Source: Actinomycetes bacterium (lineage in GTDB: Bacteria > Actinomycetota > Acidimicrobiia > Acidimicrobiales > RAAP-2). From it: a DNA stretch of 9,669 nucleotides. Each line of letters starts with the position of its first letter. Within the stretch, counting starts at the first letter, position 1. Where the stretch lies: NCBI GenBank assembly GCA_021849765.1, contig JAJZSM010000045.1, positions 1 through 9,669 on the forward strand. The letters run 5' to 3'. The notes below the pieces were generated by a model that was given only the letters and a program-made list of their open reading frames with translations, was not told the DNA's origin and did no database searches. Shown here piece after piece: positions 1 to 6,346 of this stretch. The position numbers and the translations under genes were made by a program.

Positions 1-1045
1 CTACGCGCTCGGCCTGCCCGTGCAGCGCGTGCCGTCACACGAGAGTGGCCGGCGCGTCGCGGTCGTCGGGTCGGGACCCGCCGGGCTCGCCGCCGCGGCC
101 CAACTGCGCGCCGCGGGCCACGCCGTAACGGTCTACGAGCGCGCCGACGCCATCGGCGGGCTGTTGCGCTACGGGATACCCGCCTTCAAGCTCGAAAAGA
201 CCGTGCTCGACCGCCGTCTCGGGGCCATGGTCAACGCGGGGATCACCTTTGTCACCTCGAGCACGATCGGCCCGGCGGACACGCCACTCAGCGTCCTGCA
301 ACAGCGCTACGACGCGGTGCTGCTCGCTGTCGGCTCGACCACGCCACGTCTCATCGCGGTACCCGGCTCGGACCTGAACGGGGTCATGCCCGCGATGACC
401 TATCTCGAGGCGGCGAATCGGGCCGTCGCGACCCAGACCACGAGCCCGATCGATGCCCACGACCGGGCCGTTCTGATCCTCGGCGGCGGAGACACCGGCG
501 CCGACTGCCTCGGCACCGCCCATCGCCAGGGCGCGCGCTCGGTGACCCAGATCGAGATCCTCGAGCGTCCGCCGAACCACCGACCGACCGACCAGCCTTG
601 GCCCACGATGCCGCGGATCTTCAAGACCACTTCGGCGCACGCTGAAGGCGGCGAGCGGGTCTTTGCCACAGAGACAGTCGAGTTCCTCGGCGAGACTGCG
701 GTGAGCGCGGCGGTACTGACCCACCGCGACACCGGCCAGTCCGAGACCATCGAGGCGGACCTAGTGCTGATCGCCGCCGGCTTCACGGGACCCGAGCTTG
801 CGACCCTCGGGCTCACCGACTCGTCCCTGGTGACCGAGCGCGCGACGTTGAGGGTCGACGACACCTGGCGCACGTCCCTCGACGGTGAGGCACCGGTCTT
901 CGCGTGCGGTGACGCCGTACGTGGCCAGAGCTTGATTGTCTGGGCGATCGCCGAGGGACGCAGCGCCGCCGCGGCTGTGGACGCCTATCTGATGGGCGAA
1001 ACCGTCCTGCCTGCACCTGTAGCGCCCTATCGAACCTCCTGGTAA
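1..1045 (+). CDS. gltD: Glutamate synthase small subunit-like NAD(P)H/FAD oxidoreductase (GltD type), 5' partial
   Basis: GltD proteins take electrons from NADPH through FAD and Fe-S clusters and pass them to the large glutamate synthase subunit, which makes glutamate from glutamine and 2-oxoglutarate in the cytoplasm. The reading frame is open to the left edge, so the N-terminal roughly 130-140 residues, where the family carries its Fe-S cysteines, lie outside the window. Counting from the internal GTG at 20, the FAD dinucleotide fold shows GSGPAG at residues 17-22, followed by an E-R-A-D-x-I-G-G-L-L-R-Y-G-I-P block typical of GltD. The NADPH fold has GGGDTG at 155-160. The C-terminal FAD site is CGD at 296-298 followed by R-G-Q-S-L-I-V-W-A-I, a strong GltD signature. 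The GTG at 20 is not the true start because homology continues upstream of it. A gltB partner would be expected to the left but is not visible. Related uses of this fold (NADPH-dependent ferredoxin or dehydrogenase subunits) are less likely. Confidence 0.9.
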   Translation, partial: YALGLPVQRVPSHESGRRVAVVGSGPAGLAAAAQLRAAGHAVTVYERADAIGGLLRYGIPAFKLEKTVLDRRLGAMVNAGITFVTSSTIGPADTPLSVLQQRYDAVLLAVGSTTPRLIAVPGSDLNGVMPAMTYLEAANRAVATQTTSPIDAHDRAVLILGGGDTGADCLGTAHRQGARSVTQIEILERPPNHRPTDQPWPTMPRIFKTTSAHAEGGERVFATETVEFLGETAVSAAVLTHRDTGQSETIEADLVLIAAGFTGPELATLGLTDSSLVTERATLRVDDTWRTSLDGEAPVFACGDAVRGQSLIVWAIAEGRSAAAAVDAYLMGETVLPAPVAPYRTSW

Positions 1046-1065
1046 CGCGAGTCGCTCGGACTTTG

Positions 1066-1089
1066 TAGCATCGTCCCAGGGGAACGGAG
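1066..1089 (+). promoter_or_regulatory. Candidate -10 box and Shine-Dalgarno site for the acyl-CoA synthetase gene
   Basis: The 49-nt gap after the gltD stop holds TAGCAT at 1066-1071, which fits the actinobacterial TANNNT -10 pattern, and GGAG at 1086-1089, five bases before the ATG at 1095. No convincing -35 hexamer is seen. A start a few bases after the box would give a short leader carrying the ribosome site. The Shine-Dalgarno site is fairly secure; the promoter is tentative, and read-through from gltD is possible. Confidence 0.4.
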
Positions 1090-1094
1090 ACGAC

Positions 1095-2714
1095 ATGCAG
1101 AGCACGATGCAGGACTCGCCACTGGTCATCAGTGGCATCATTCGACACGGCGAGTGGATCTACGCCGACAAGACCGTCTACACGGTGACCGCCACCGGTG
1201 TGGAGCAGGCGACCTTCACCGAGATCGCCAATCGCGCTGAGCAGCTCGCGGCGGCGCTGCACCGACTCGGGATCGGCGACGGGGACCGTGTCGGGACCTT
1301 CATGTGGAACAACCAGGTCCACATGGAGGCGTACCTCGCCGTGCCGGCCATGGGCGCGGTGCTGCACACCCTTAACATCAGGCTCTTCCCCGAGCAACTC
1401 GCGTTCGTGATCAACCACGCCGAAGACCAGGTAATCATTATCGATCACACGCTGATCCCGCTGCTCGCCAAGGTTCGCGACCAGATCCCCACGGTCAAGC
1501 ACATCATCGTCCACGGCCCCGACGAGAGCGGCGCGCTGGGCGAGACGATCGACTACGAGGACTTCATCGGAGCCGAATCGCCGGGCTTCGTCTGGCCCGA
1601 CCTCGACGAGAAGTCCGCGGCGATCATGTGCTACACGTCAGGCACCACGGGCAATCCCAAGGGCGTCGTCTACTCGCACCGGTCGATCTGGCTGCACTCA
1701 CTCGCCTCGACGAGCGCGAACTCGATTGGACTGTCCGAGAAGGACCGGTGCTTACTCATCGTGCCGATGTTCCACGTCAACGCGTGGGGTGCCGTCTACA
1801 CCGCTTTCTTCGCCGGCACCGAGCTCATCATGCCCCAGATGTTCCTCCAGGGTGAACCCATCGTGAAGATGATCCGCGAGCTGCGACCCACCATCTCACT
1901 CGGTGTGCCCACGGTCTGGAACGACGTATTACGAGCCGCGGAGAACGACGCGGACGCCGACTTCTCCTCGATGCGCGGCATCCTCGCCGGAGGTTCAGCC
2001 GTGCCGCGCTCGATGATCGAGACCTTCCGCGAGCGCTACGGTCGCAACATGGTCCAGGGGTGGGGGATGACCGAGACGAGCCCGCTCGCCGCGGTCTCGA
2101 TCCCACCGGCCGGCACACCGCCAGAAAAGGAGATCGACTATCGTGCCAAGGCCGGCCGCGTGGTGGCCGGCGTCGAGATGCGCATCACCGACGACGATGG
2201 CTCTGTCCTGCCCAACGACGGTCAGACTGTGGGCGAGTTCGAAATCCGCGGTCCGTGGGTCACCGGTTCGTACTACGGCGTTGACGCCCCCGAACGGTTC
2301 CACGACGGGTGGCTGCGTACCGGTGACATCGGCACGCTCGACCACGAGGGCTTCATGGTGATCAGCGACCGAACCAAGGACGTGATCAAGTCTGGTGGTG
2401 AATGGATCAGCTCGGTCGAGCTCGAGGGGACTGTCATGGCCCACCCGGCCGTCTTTGAGGCCGCGGTCATCGCCGTGCCCGACGACAAGTGGCAAGAACG
2501 ACCACTGTGCTGCGTAGTGCTGCGACCCGGGGCGAGCGCGAGCGCGGCGGAATTGCGCGACTTCCTCGCCGCGCGCGTCGCCAAGTGGTGGCTGCCCGAA
2601 CACTGGACGTTCGTCGACTCGATCCCCAAGACCAGCGTCGGCAAGTTCGACAAGAAGGTGTTGCGCGCACAGTTCGCCGCGGGAGAGTTGAACGTCGAGA
2701 CCCTCGCGTCGTGA
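1095..2714 (+). CDS. FadD-type long/medium-chain fatty acid--CoA ligase (AMP-binding enzyme)
   Basis: This 539-aa enzyme is expected to activate a fatty acid with ATP to an acyl-adenylate and then transfer it to CoA, feeding beta-oxidation or lipid synthesis. All core motifs of the adenylate-forming superfamily are present in order: the phosphate loop YTSGTTGNPKG at 180-190, GWGMTETSP at 322-330, the ribose-binding TGD at 409-411, the hinge block DRTKDVIKSGGEWIS at 425-439, and PKTSVGKFDKK near the end with the catalytic lysine at K517. The VAKWWLPEHW block before the last motif is typical of FadD-like acyl-CoA ligases. Length matches the family. ATG at 1095 is chosen for its GGAG five bases upstream; a second ATG four codons on is possible. 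Chain length cannot be read from the sequence. The stop codon overlaps the start of the next small gene. The neighbour upstream, gltD, is metabolically unrelated. Confidence 0.93.
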   Translation: MQSTMQDSPLVISGIIRHGEWIYADKTVYTVTATGVEQATFTEIANRAEQLAAALHRLGIGDGDRVGTFMWNNQVHMEAYLAVPAMGAVLHTLNIRLFPEQLAFVINHAEDQVIIIDHTLIPLLAKVRDQIPTVKHIIVHGPDESGALGETIDYEDFIGAESPGFVWPDLDEKSAAIMCYTSGTTGNPKGVVYSHRSIWLHSLASTSANSIGLSEKDRCLLIVPMFHVNAWGAVYTAFFAGTELIMPQMFLQGEPIVKMIRELRPTISLGVPTVWNDVLRAAENDADADFSSMRGILAGGSAVPRSMIETFRERYGRNMVQGWGMTETSPLAAVSIPPAGTPPEKEIDYRAKAGRVVAGVEMRITDDDGSVLPNDGQTVGEFEIRGPWVTGSYYGVDAPERFHDGWLRTGDIGTLDHEGFMVISDRTKDVIKSGGEWISSVELEGTVMAHPAVFEAAVIAVPDDKWQERPLCCVVLRPGASASAAELRDFLAARVAKWWLPEHWTFVDSIPKTSVGKFDKKVLRAQFAAGELNVETLAS

Positions 2715-2899
2715 CGTCCTTTACGGCGCTCGCCGACGAGATCGCCGCGCTCGAGGAGCGAGTGAGTGACGCCGTCTTTGACGCCGTTCGAGCGCAGTTG
2801 CGTGACGACGACGCGGCGCGCGACGTCGAGCGCCAGCTCGCCCGGGTGCGACGCAGCCTGCAGAAGGCCGAGGCGATCTTGCGCGGCCTACCGGAGTAA
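2711..2899 (+). CDS. Small (62-aa) charged, helical protein, translationally coupled to the acyl-CoA ligase
   Basis: A GTG at 2711 overlaps the TGA of the acyl-CoA ligase as GTGA, and the frame runs to TAA at 2897-2899. The frame is open further upstream, but that part lies antiphase inside the ligase and is a shadow; the coupled GTG gives the sensible start. The product begins M-T-S-F-T-A-L-A-D-E-I-A-A-L-E-E-R-V and continues with heptad-like spacing of A, L and V among many E, R and D residues, then ends in I-L-R-G-L-P-E. It has no proline until the last three residues, no cysteine, no signal peptide and no membrane segment, so a single long amphipathic helix or coiled coil is likely. No clear Shine-Dalgarno site lies before it; reinitiation after the ligase stop would explain its translation. 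I do not recognise a family. It may be a small partner or a fortuitous ORF, though overlap type and composition favour a real gene. Confidence 0.55.
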   Translation: MTSFTALADEIAALEERVSDAVFDAVRAQLRDDDAARDVERQLARVRRSLQKAEAILRGLPE

Positions 2900-3055
2900 C
2901 TACCCGCCACGCTCTTCGAAGCCCACCACGACGGCGTGCTGTCGAACCCGTGCCGACTTCCTCGGGCTCGGAGCTCGAGCGCCCAGTCACGCGGTCAATG
3001 ACGTGTCAGGCTGTCGCTCAGGTCGGTGGGGCAACGCTGTGGCGACCGGAGCCCT
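2900..3055. other. Convergent intergenic gap without a clear terminator
   Basis: This 156-nt stretch lies between the ends of the plus-strand 62-aa gene and the minus-strand LOG gene. Short inverted repeats are visible: GGGC...GCCC around a CTCGGAGCTCGAG core at 2964-2984, GGTCG (3021-3025) with CGACC (3043-3047), and TGAC-GT-GTCA at 2999-3008. None has a long stem followed by a T-tract, so no intrinsic terminator can be called with confidence on either strand. No ORF with credible composition is seen. Confidence 0.4.
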
Positions 3056-4030
3056 TTAGTCCAGGTCGTTGACGGCGTCGATGAGTCGACGCAGCTCGAC
3101 GTAGCGGCGCCCATCGAAGTCGAAGGTCAGGGCGTTCGCCTCAGCCCGTAGCCCTTCGCCCGTGGCGAGTTCGGGCACGCGGCGCTCGAGAACGACACAC
3201 TCATCGAGTGTGAGTTGGCGACGCAACCCGATCCGCCCGCGTCCCGAAGCCACACTGAACTCGGAGAAGTTCGTGTAGAAGTGGTCGATCTCTCGCTCCA
3301 CCTCGTCGAGTGAGTGACAGATCTTGAACAGGATCGCCGCGTCCTCGTCGAGATAACCCGTCTCGATGACTGACTCGTTGATGAACCGTTGCCACGACTC
3401 CCAGTAGGTTCCCTCGACAGTGTCGACCAACAGCACCGGTGCAGGTCCGCCCTTGCCGGTGTGCAGCAGCGTGAGAATCTCGAAGACCTCGTCCATCGTG
3501 CCCAGCCCGCCGGGGAAGAACACGAAGGCCAAAGACTCCTTGGTCAGCGCGACCTTTCGAGTGAAGAAGTACTTCATTTCCACCAGCCGGCTCTCGGCGT
3601 CGACGTAGGGGTTCGAGCTCTGCTCAAAGGGCAACGCGATGTTCACGCCGAGGGTTTCATCCAGTCCCGCACCTTCGGCCGCGGCCTCCATGATCCCGGG
3701 TCCAGCGCCGGAGACGGTCATCCATCCGCGTGCAGCCATACGCCCGCTCAACGAGCGCGCCATCGCGTAGAGGGGTGAGGTGGCCGGCGTGCGCGCTGAT
3801 CCAAAGACGGTGAGTTTCGGTCGATCGCGCCACGGCGAAAACAGGCGCGCGGCGATGAGCAGTTCACGCATCGCGGTCGCCGCGACTCGAAGGTCACGCA
3901 CGTCGTGACCCGACTGGACGAGTGACGAGACGTCCTCGAGCAGGTCGCGGACCTGCGCCAATTCAACGTCGTTAGCGACGTCGACCAGCCCGCTCTCACT
4001 GAGGAAGGCCTCCACGGCCGGGTCGGTCAC
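3056..4030 (-). CDS. LOG-family (TIGR00730-like) Rossmann-fold protein, putative nucleotide 5'-monophosphate phosphoribohydrolase, 324 aa
   Basis: Characterised LOG-family enzymes cut the N-glycosidic bond of nucleoside 5'-monophosphates, giving a free base and ribose 5-phosphate. The family hallmark is clear: PGGLGTMDE at residues 173-181, preceded by the arginine-lysine pair R158-K159, with LTVFGSAR at 73-80 and SGAGPGIMEAAAEGA at 107-121 forming the nucleotide-binding fold. The start is GTG at 4030, overlapping the fbiC stop as GTGA. The frame stays open far upstream, but there it is antiphase shadow inside fbiC. A weak AGG lies four bases before the GTG. The protein is longer than plain LOG enzymes of about 190 aa: it adds a helical N-terminal segment (about 1-70, rich in D, E, V and L) and a C-terminal segment (about 255-324) ending in an F-D-F-D-G-R-R-Y block. 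The core is secure as LOG fold; the substrate is unknown. It is the last gene of its transcription unit. Confidence 0.85.
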   Translation of the reverse strand: MTDPAVEAFLSESGLVDVANDVELAQVRDLLEDVSSLVQSGHDVRDLRVAATAMRELLIAARLFSPWRDRPKLTVFGSARTPATSPLYAMARSLSGRMAARGWMTVSGAGPGIMEAAAEGAGLDETLGVNIALPFEQSSNPYVDAESRLVEMKYFFTRKVALTKESLAFVFFPGGLGTMDEVFEILTLLHTGKGGPAPVLLVDTVEGTYWESWQRFINESVIETGYLDEDAAILFKICHSLDEVEREIDHFYTNFSEFSVASGRGRIGLRRQLTLDECVVLERRVPELATGEGLRAEANALTFDFDGRRYVELRRLIDAVNDLD

Positions 4031-6288
4031 AGCGCCTGATAGAGCGTGCTGCGTTGGATCAACGGCCGACCGAGCGGGGCGACGAGTTCGTGGAGGTGCG
4101 CGACGTCCAATTCCTGACCGTGCACGGCACCGGCCGCGCGTGAGATGTTCTCGTCCATCAGGGTCCCGCCGAGGTCGTTGGCGCCGGCGCCGAGCACGCG
4201 ACGCACACCGTCGATGCCCATCTTGACCCAGCTGACCTGGATGTTGTCGATCAGTGTCGCGTAGTGCAACCGTCCGACCGCGTGAATCAGAACGGCCTCG
4301 CGGAACGTTGGGCCCTTTCGCGCTCGACCGCGTAGGAAGAGCGGCGTCGCCATGTGGACGAACGGCAGTGGAACGAACTCGGTGAACCCGCCCGTCTCGA
4401 GTTGCAGGTCGCGGGTCACGAGCAGGTGGGTCGCCCACTCGTCGGCGCCTTCGACGGCGCCGAACATGATCGTGATGTTCGAGTGGAGTCCGACGTGGTG
4501 GGCGGCCCGGTGCACGTCGAGCCATTGCTGGGTGTTTAGCTTGTCGGGGCACAGGATCGCGCGCACGTTATCGTCAAGGATCTCCGCGGCGGTGCCGGGC
4601 AACGTCTTAAGACCCGCATCGCGAAGTTGGGTCAGGTACGACTCGAGGTCCTCGTTGTTTCGGCGCGCGCCCTCGAAAATCTCGAGTGCGCTGAAGGCGT
4701 GGATGTGCATCGTTGGGGACGCCTCGTGCACCGCGCGCACGACGTCGAGGTAGTAGTCACCGTCGAAGTTCGGATGGATCCCGCCCTGTAGGCAGACTTC
4801 AGTCGCGCCACGCTCTTCGGCCTCTCGGACACGATCGGCGATCTCATCGAGTCCGAGCAGGTACGGGTCGCCGCGCAGATTGAGCGAGAGCGGCCCCTTG
4901 GAGAAGGCACAGAATCGGCACTTGAAGGTGCAGACGTTCGTGTAGTTGATGTTGCGGTTGACGACGTAGGTGATCTCGTCGCCCACCAAACGCCGCCGCA
5001 CGTCATCGGCGAGCTCCACGACGGCGTTGAAGTCACCGCCGCGAGCGTTGAGCAGGGTGACGAGTTCGGCGTGTTCGAAGGGGTACCCAGGTTCGTAGCG
5101 CGCGAGGATCTCCTCGACTGCCGAGGTGTGCACCCGTGACACGGGGGCCTCCGGCGGCGGCGTCTCGGCGCCCGACGCCCAGGCGTCGTCGCGCGCGAGG
5201 CCCGTGGAGTCGGCACTCGCCAGCATGAACGGCCGCACGTGCTCGTGCACGAACGCCTCGTGACGACCGAGATGCTCCGGGTAGATCGCCAGACGCGGCA
5301 CCAGGTGCAGTCCGCGCAGCTCGACCTGACGTCGCAGGATCCCGACGGCCGGCCAGGCGCGCTCGGGATTCACGTGATCGATGGTGACCGGCGAGATGCC
5401 ACCGAAGTCGTCGATGCCGAAGTCCAAGAGGCCCGCCGGGTCGTCGCTGAGGTTCGGCGGCGCCTGGAGATGCACGTCGTCGGGCAAAAGTAGCCGCGCC
5501 GCCGCGATCGTCCAGTGGAACTCCTCGTCGCTCGCCGCGGGCTCGTGGGCCATCGCGGTGCGCGCCTTGGGTAGGAAGTTCTGAATGATCACCTCTTGGA
5601 CGTGACCGAATTCAAGGTGGGAGGTGCGGATGGCGTCGAGCGCCTCGATCCGGTCGGCGCGCGACTCGCCGATCCCCACCAGGAGACCCGTGGTGAAGGG
5701 GATCCGCAACTCACCCGCGAAGCGCAAGGTGTCCAGACGCCGCTCGGGGTCCTTGTCCGGCGACAGCCGGTGCGCGTCCAGGGTGGCGAGCGATTCGAGC
5801 ATCATTCCCTGGGAGACCGAGGAGGCGCGCAACTGGTCAAGCTCGTGGCGATACAGCGCACCAGCGTTGATGTGGGGCAACAACCCCGTCCCGTCGAGGA
5901 CCATCTGGGCGGCGGTGGCGAGGTAGTCGACCGTCGAACGGTAGCCCCGGGCGGCGAGCCAGCGGGCGGCTTCGTCGTAGCGAAGCTCGGGGCGCTCCCC
6001 GAGTGTGAAGAGCGCCTCGGTGCACCCCGCGTCGCGTCCCGACTGAGCGATCGCCATGACCTCGTCGAGCGACAGGTACGGGGCGCTCACGTGTGCGGGC
6101 GCCTGGGCGAAGGTGCAGTAGCCGCATCGATCGCGACACAATTTGGTCAGGGGGATGAAGACCTTGGGGGAGTAGGTGACCACGTGACCGTGGGCTCTGC
6201 GCGCTAGGTCGACGGCAGCGGGGGCCACGTCGGCGGCGGTCGCGTTGACCAGGTCCGACACGATGGCATTGTGAGAATGCTTCGTCAT
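4027..6288 (-). CDS. fbiC: 7,8-didemethyl-8-hydroxy-5-deazariboflavin (FO) synthase, fused CofG/CofH
   Basis: This 753-aa radical-SAM enzyme makes FO, the chromophore of coenzyme F420, from tyrosine and 5-amino-6-ribitylaminouracil. The N-terminal half is CofG-like, with its 4Fe-4S cysteines C51, C55 and C58 in LCRDRCGYCTF. The C-terminal half is CofH-like, with C453, C457 and C460 in NVCTFKCRFCAF. A hydrophilic A/P/E-rich linker at about 358-388 separates them. Other CofG marks include LFTLGERPE at 94-102 and a QNFLPK segment at 236-241. The CofH half ends in L-I-Q-R-S-T-L-Y, close to the usual CofH end. The fused form is characteristic of actinobacteria, whereas archaea and cyanobacteria carry separate CofG and CofH. 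It is about 100 residues shorter than the mycobacterial FbiC I recall (about 856 aa), yet both radical-SAM centres are intact. The start is ATG at 6288, with TAGGAT six bases upstream serving as Shine-Dalgarno site or -10 box. The stop overlaps the LOG gene. Confidence 0.96.
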   Translation of the reverse strand: MTKHSHNAIVSDLVNATAADVAPAAVDLARRAHGHVVTYSPKVFIPLTKLCRDRCGYCTFAQAPAHVSAPYLSLDEVMAIAQSGRDAGCTEALFTLGERPELRYDEAARWLAARGYRSTVDYLATAAQMVLDGTGLLPHINAGALYRHELDQLRASSVSQGMMLESLATLDAHRLSPDKDPERRLDTLRFAGELRIPFTTGLLVGIGESRADRIEALDAIRTSHLEFGHVQEVIIQNFLPKARTAMAHEPAASDEEFHWTIAAARLLLPDDVHLQAPPNLSDDPAGLLDFGIDDFGGISPVTIDHVNPERAWPAVGILRRQVELRGLHLVPRLAIYPEHLGRHEAFVHEHVRPFMLASADSTGLARDDAWASGAETPPPEAPVSRVHTSAVEEILARYEPGYPFEHAELVTLLNARGGDFNAVVELADDVRRRLVGDEITYVVNRNINYTNVCTFKCRFCAFSKGPLSLNLRGDPYLLGLDEIADRVREAEERGATEVCLQGGIHPNFDGDYYLDVVRAVHEASPTMHIHAFSALEIFEGARRNNEDLESYLTQLRDAGLKTLPGTAAEILDDNVRAILCPDKLNTQQWLDVHRAAHHVGLHSNITIMFGAVEGADEWATHLLVTRDLQLETGGFTEFVPLPFVHMATPLFLRGRARKGPTFREAVLIHAVGRLHYATLIDNIQVSWVKMGIDGVRRVLGAGANDLGGTLMDENISRAAGAVHGQELDVAHLHELVAPLGRPLIQRSTLYQAL

Positions 6289-6346
6289 GCGTGCATCCTA
6301 CTTGCGCCGCTGCGCCACCCTACGGGTCACTCGGACGCGCACTGGG
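6289..6346 (-). promoter_or_regulatory. Gap between tal and fbiC with candidate leaderless promoter or Shine-Dalgarno site
   Basis: Read on the minus strand, this 58-nt gap ends with TAGGAT (plus coordinates 6295-6300), six bases and then the fbiC ATG. TAGGAT fits TANNNT at the distance expected of a leaderless start, but its AGGA would also serve as a Shine-Dalgarno site with a spacer of about seven bases; sequence alone does not decide. Two small hairpins are possible: ACCC/GGGT at 6317-6327 and GCGC/GCGC at 6304-6315. Neither has a T-tract, so read-through from tal is plausible. No clear -35 hexamer is seen. Confidence 0.4.

Noticed and set aside
35..724. 229-aa minus-strand ORF opposite gltD
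   Set aside because: It lies antisense to the conserved FAD and NADPH folds, is arginine-rich and has no recognisable domain.
813..1514. 233-aa minus-strand ORF across the gltD-ligase junction
   Set aside because: It is antisense to two well-supported genes and their intergenic signals, with a low-complexity arginine-rich end.
2489..2710. Upstream part of the frame leading into the 62-aa ORF
   Set aside because: It lies inside the conserved C-terminal domain of the acyl-CoA ligase in another frame and is arginine-rich shadow.
2964..2984. Possible rho-independent terminator hairpin
   Set aside because: The stem is interrupted by a two-base bulge, with four plus three pairs, and no T-tract follows on either strand.
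4031..4552. Upstream extension of the LOG frame giving a 498-aa protein
   Set aside because: The extra residues are arginine- and proline-rich, lie antiphase inside fbiC and look like high-GC shadow; the GTG at 4030 overlapping the fbiC stop is the better start.
6304..6327. Hairpins between tal and fbiC as a terminator
   Set aside because: The two stems are only four base pairs each, GC-rich by background, and no T-run follows.
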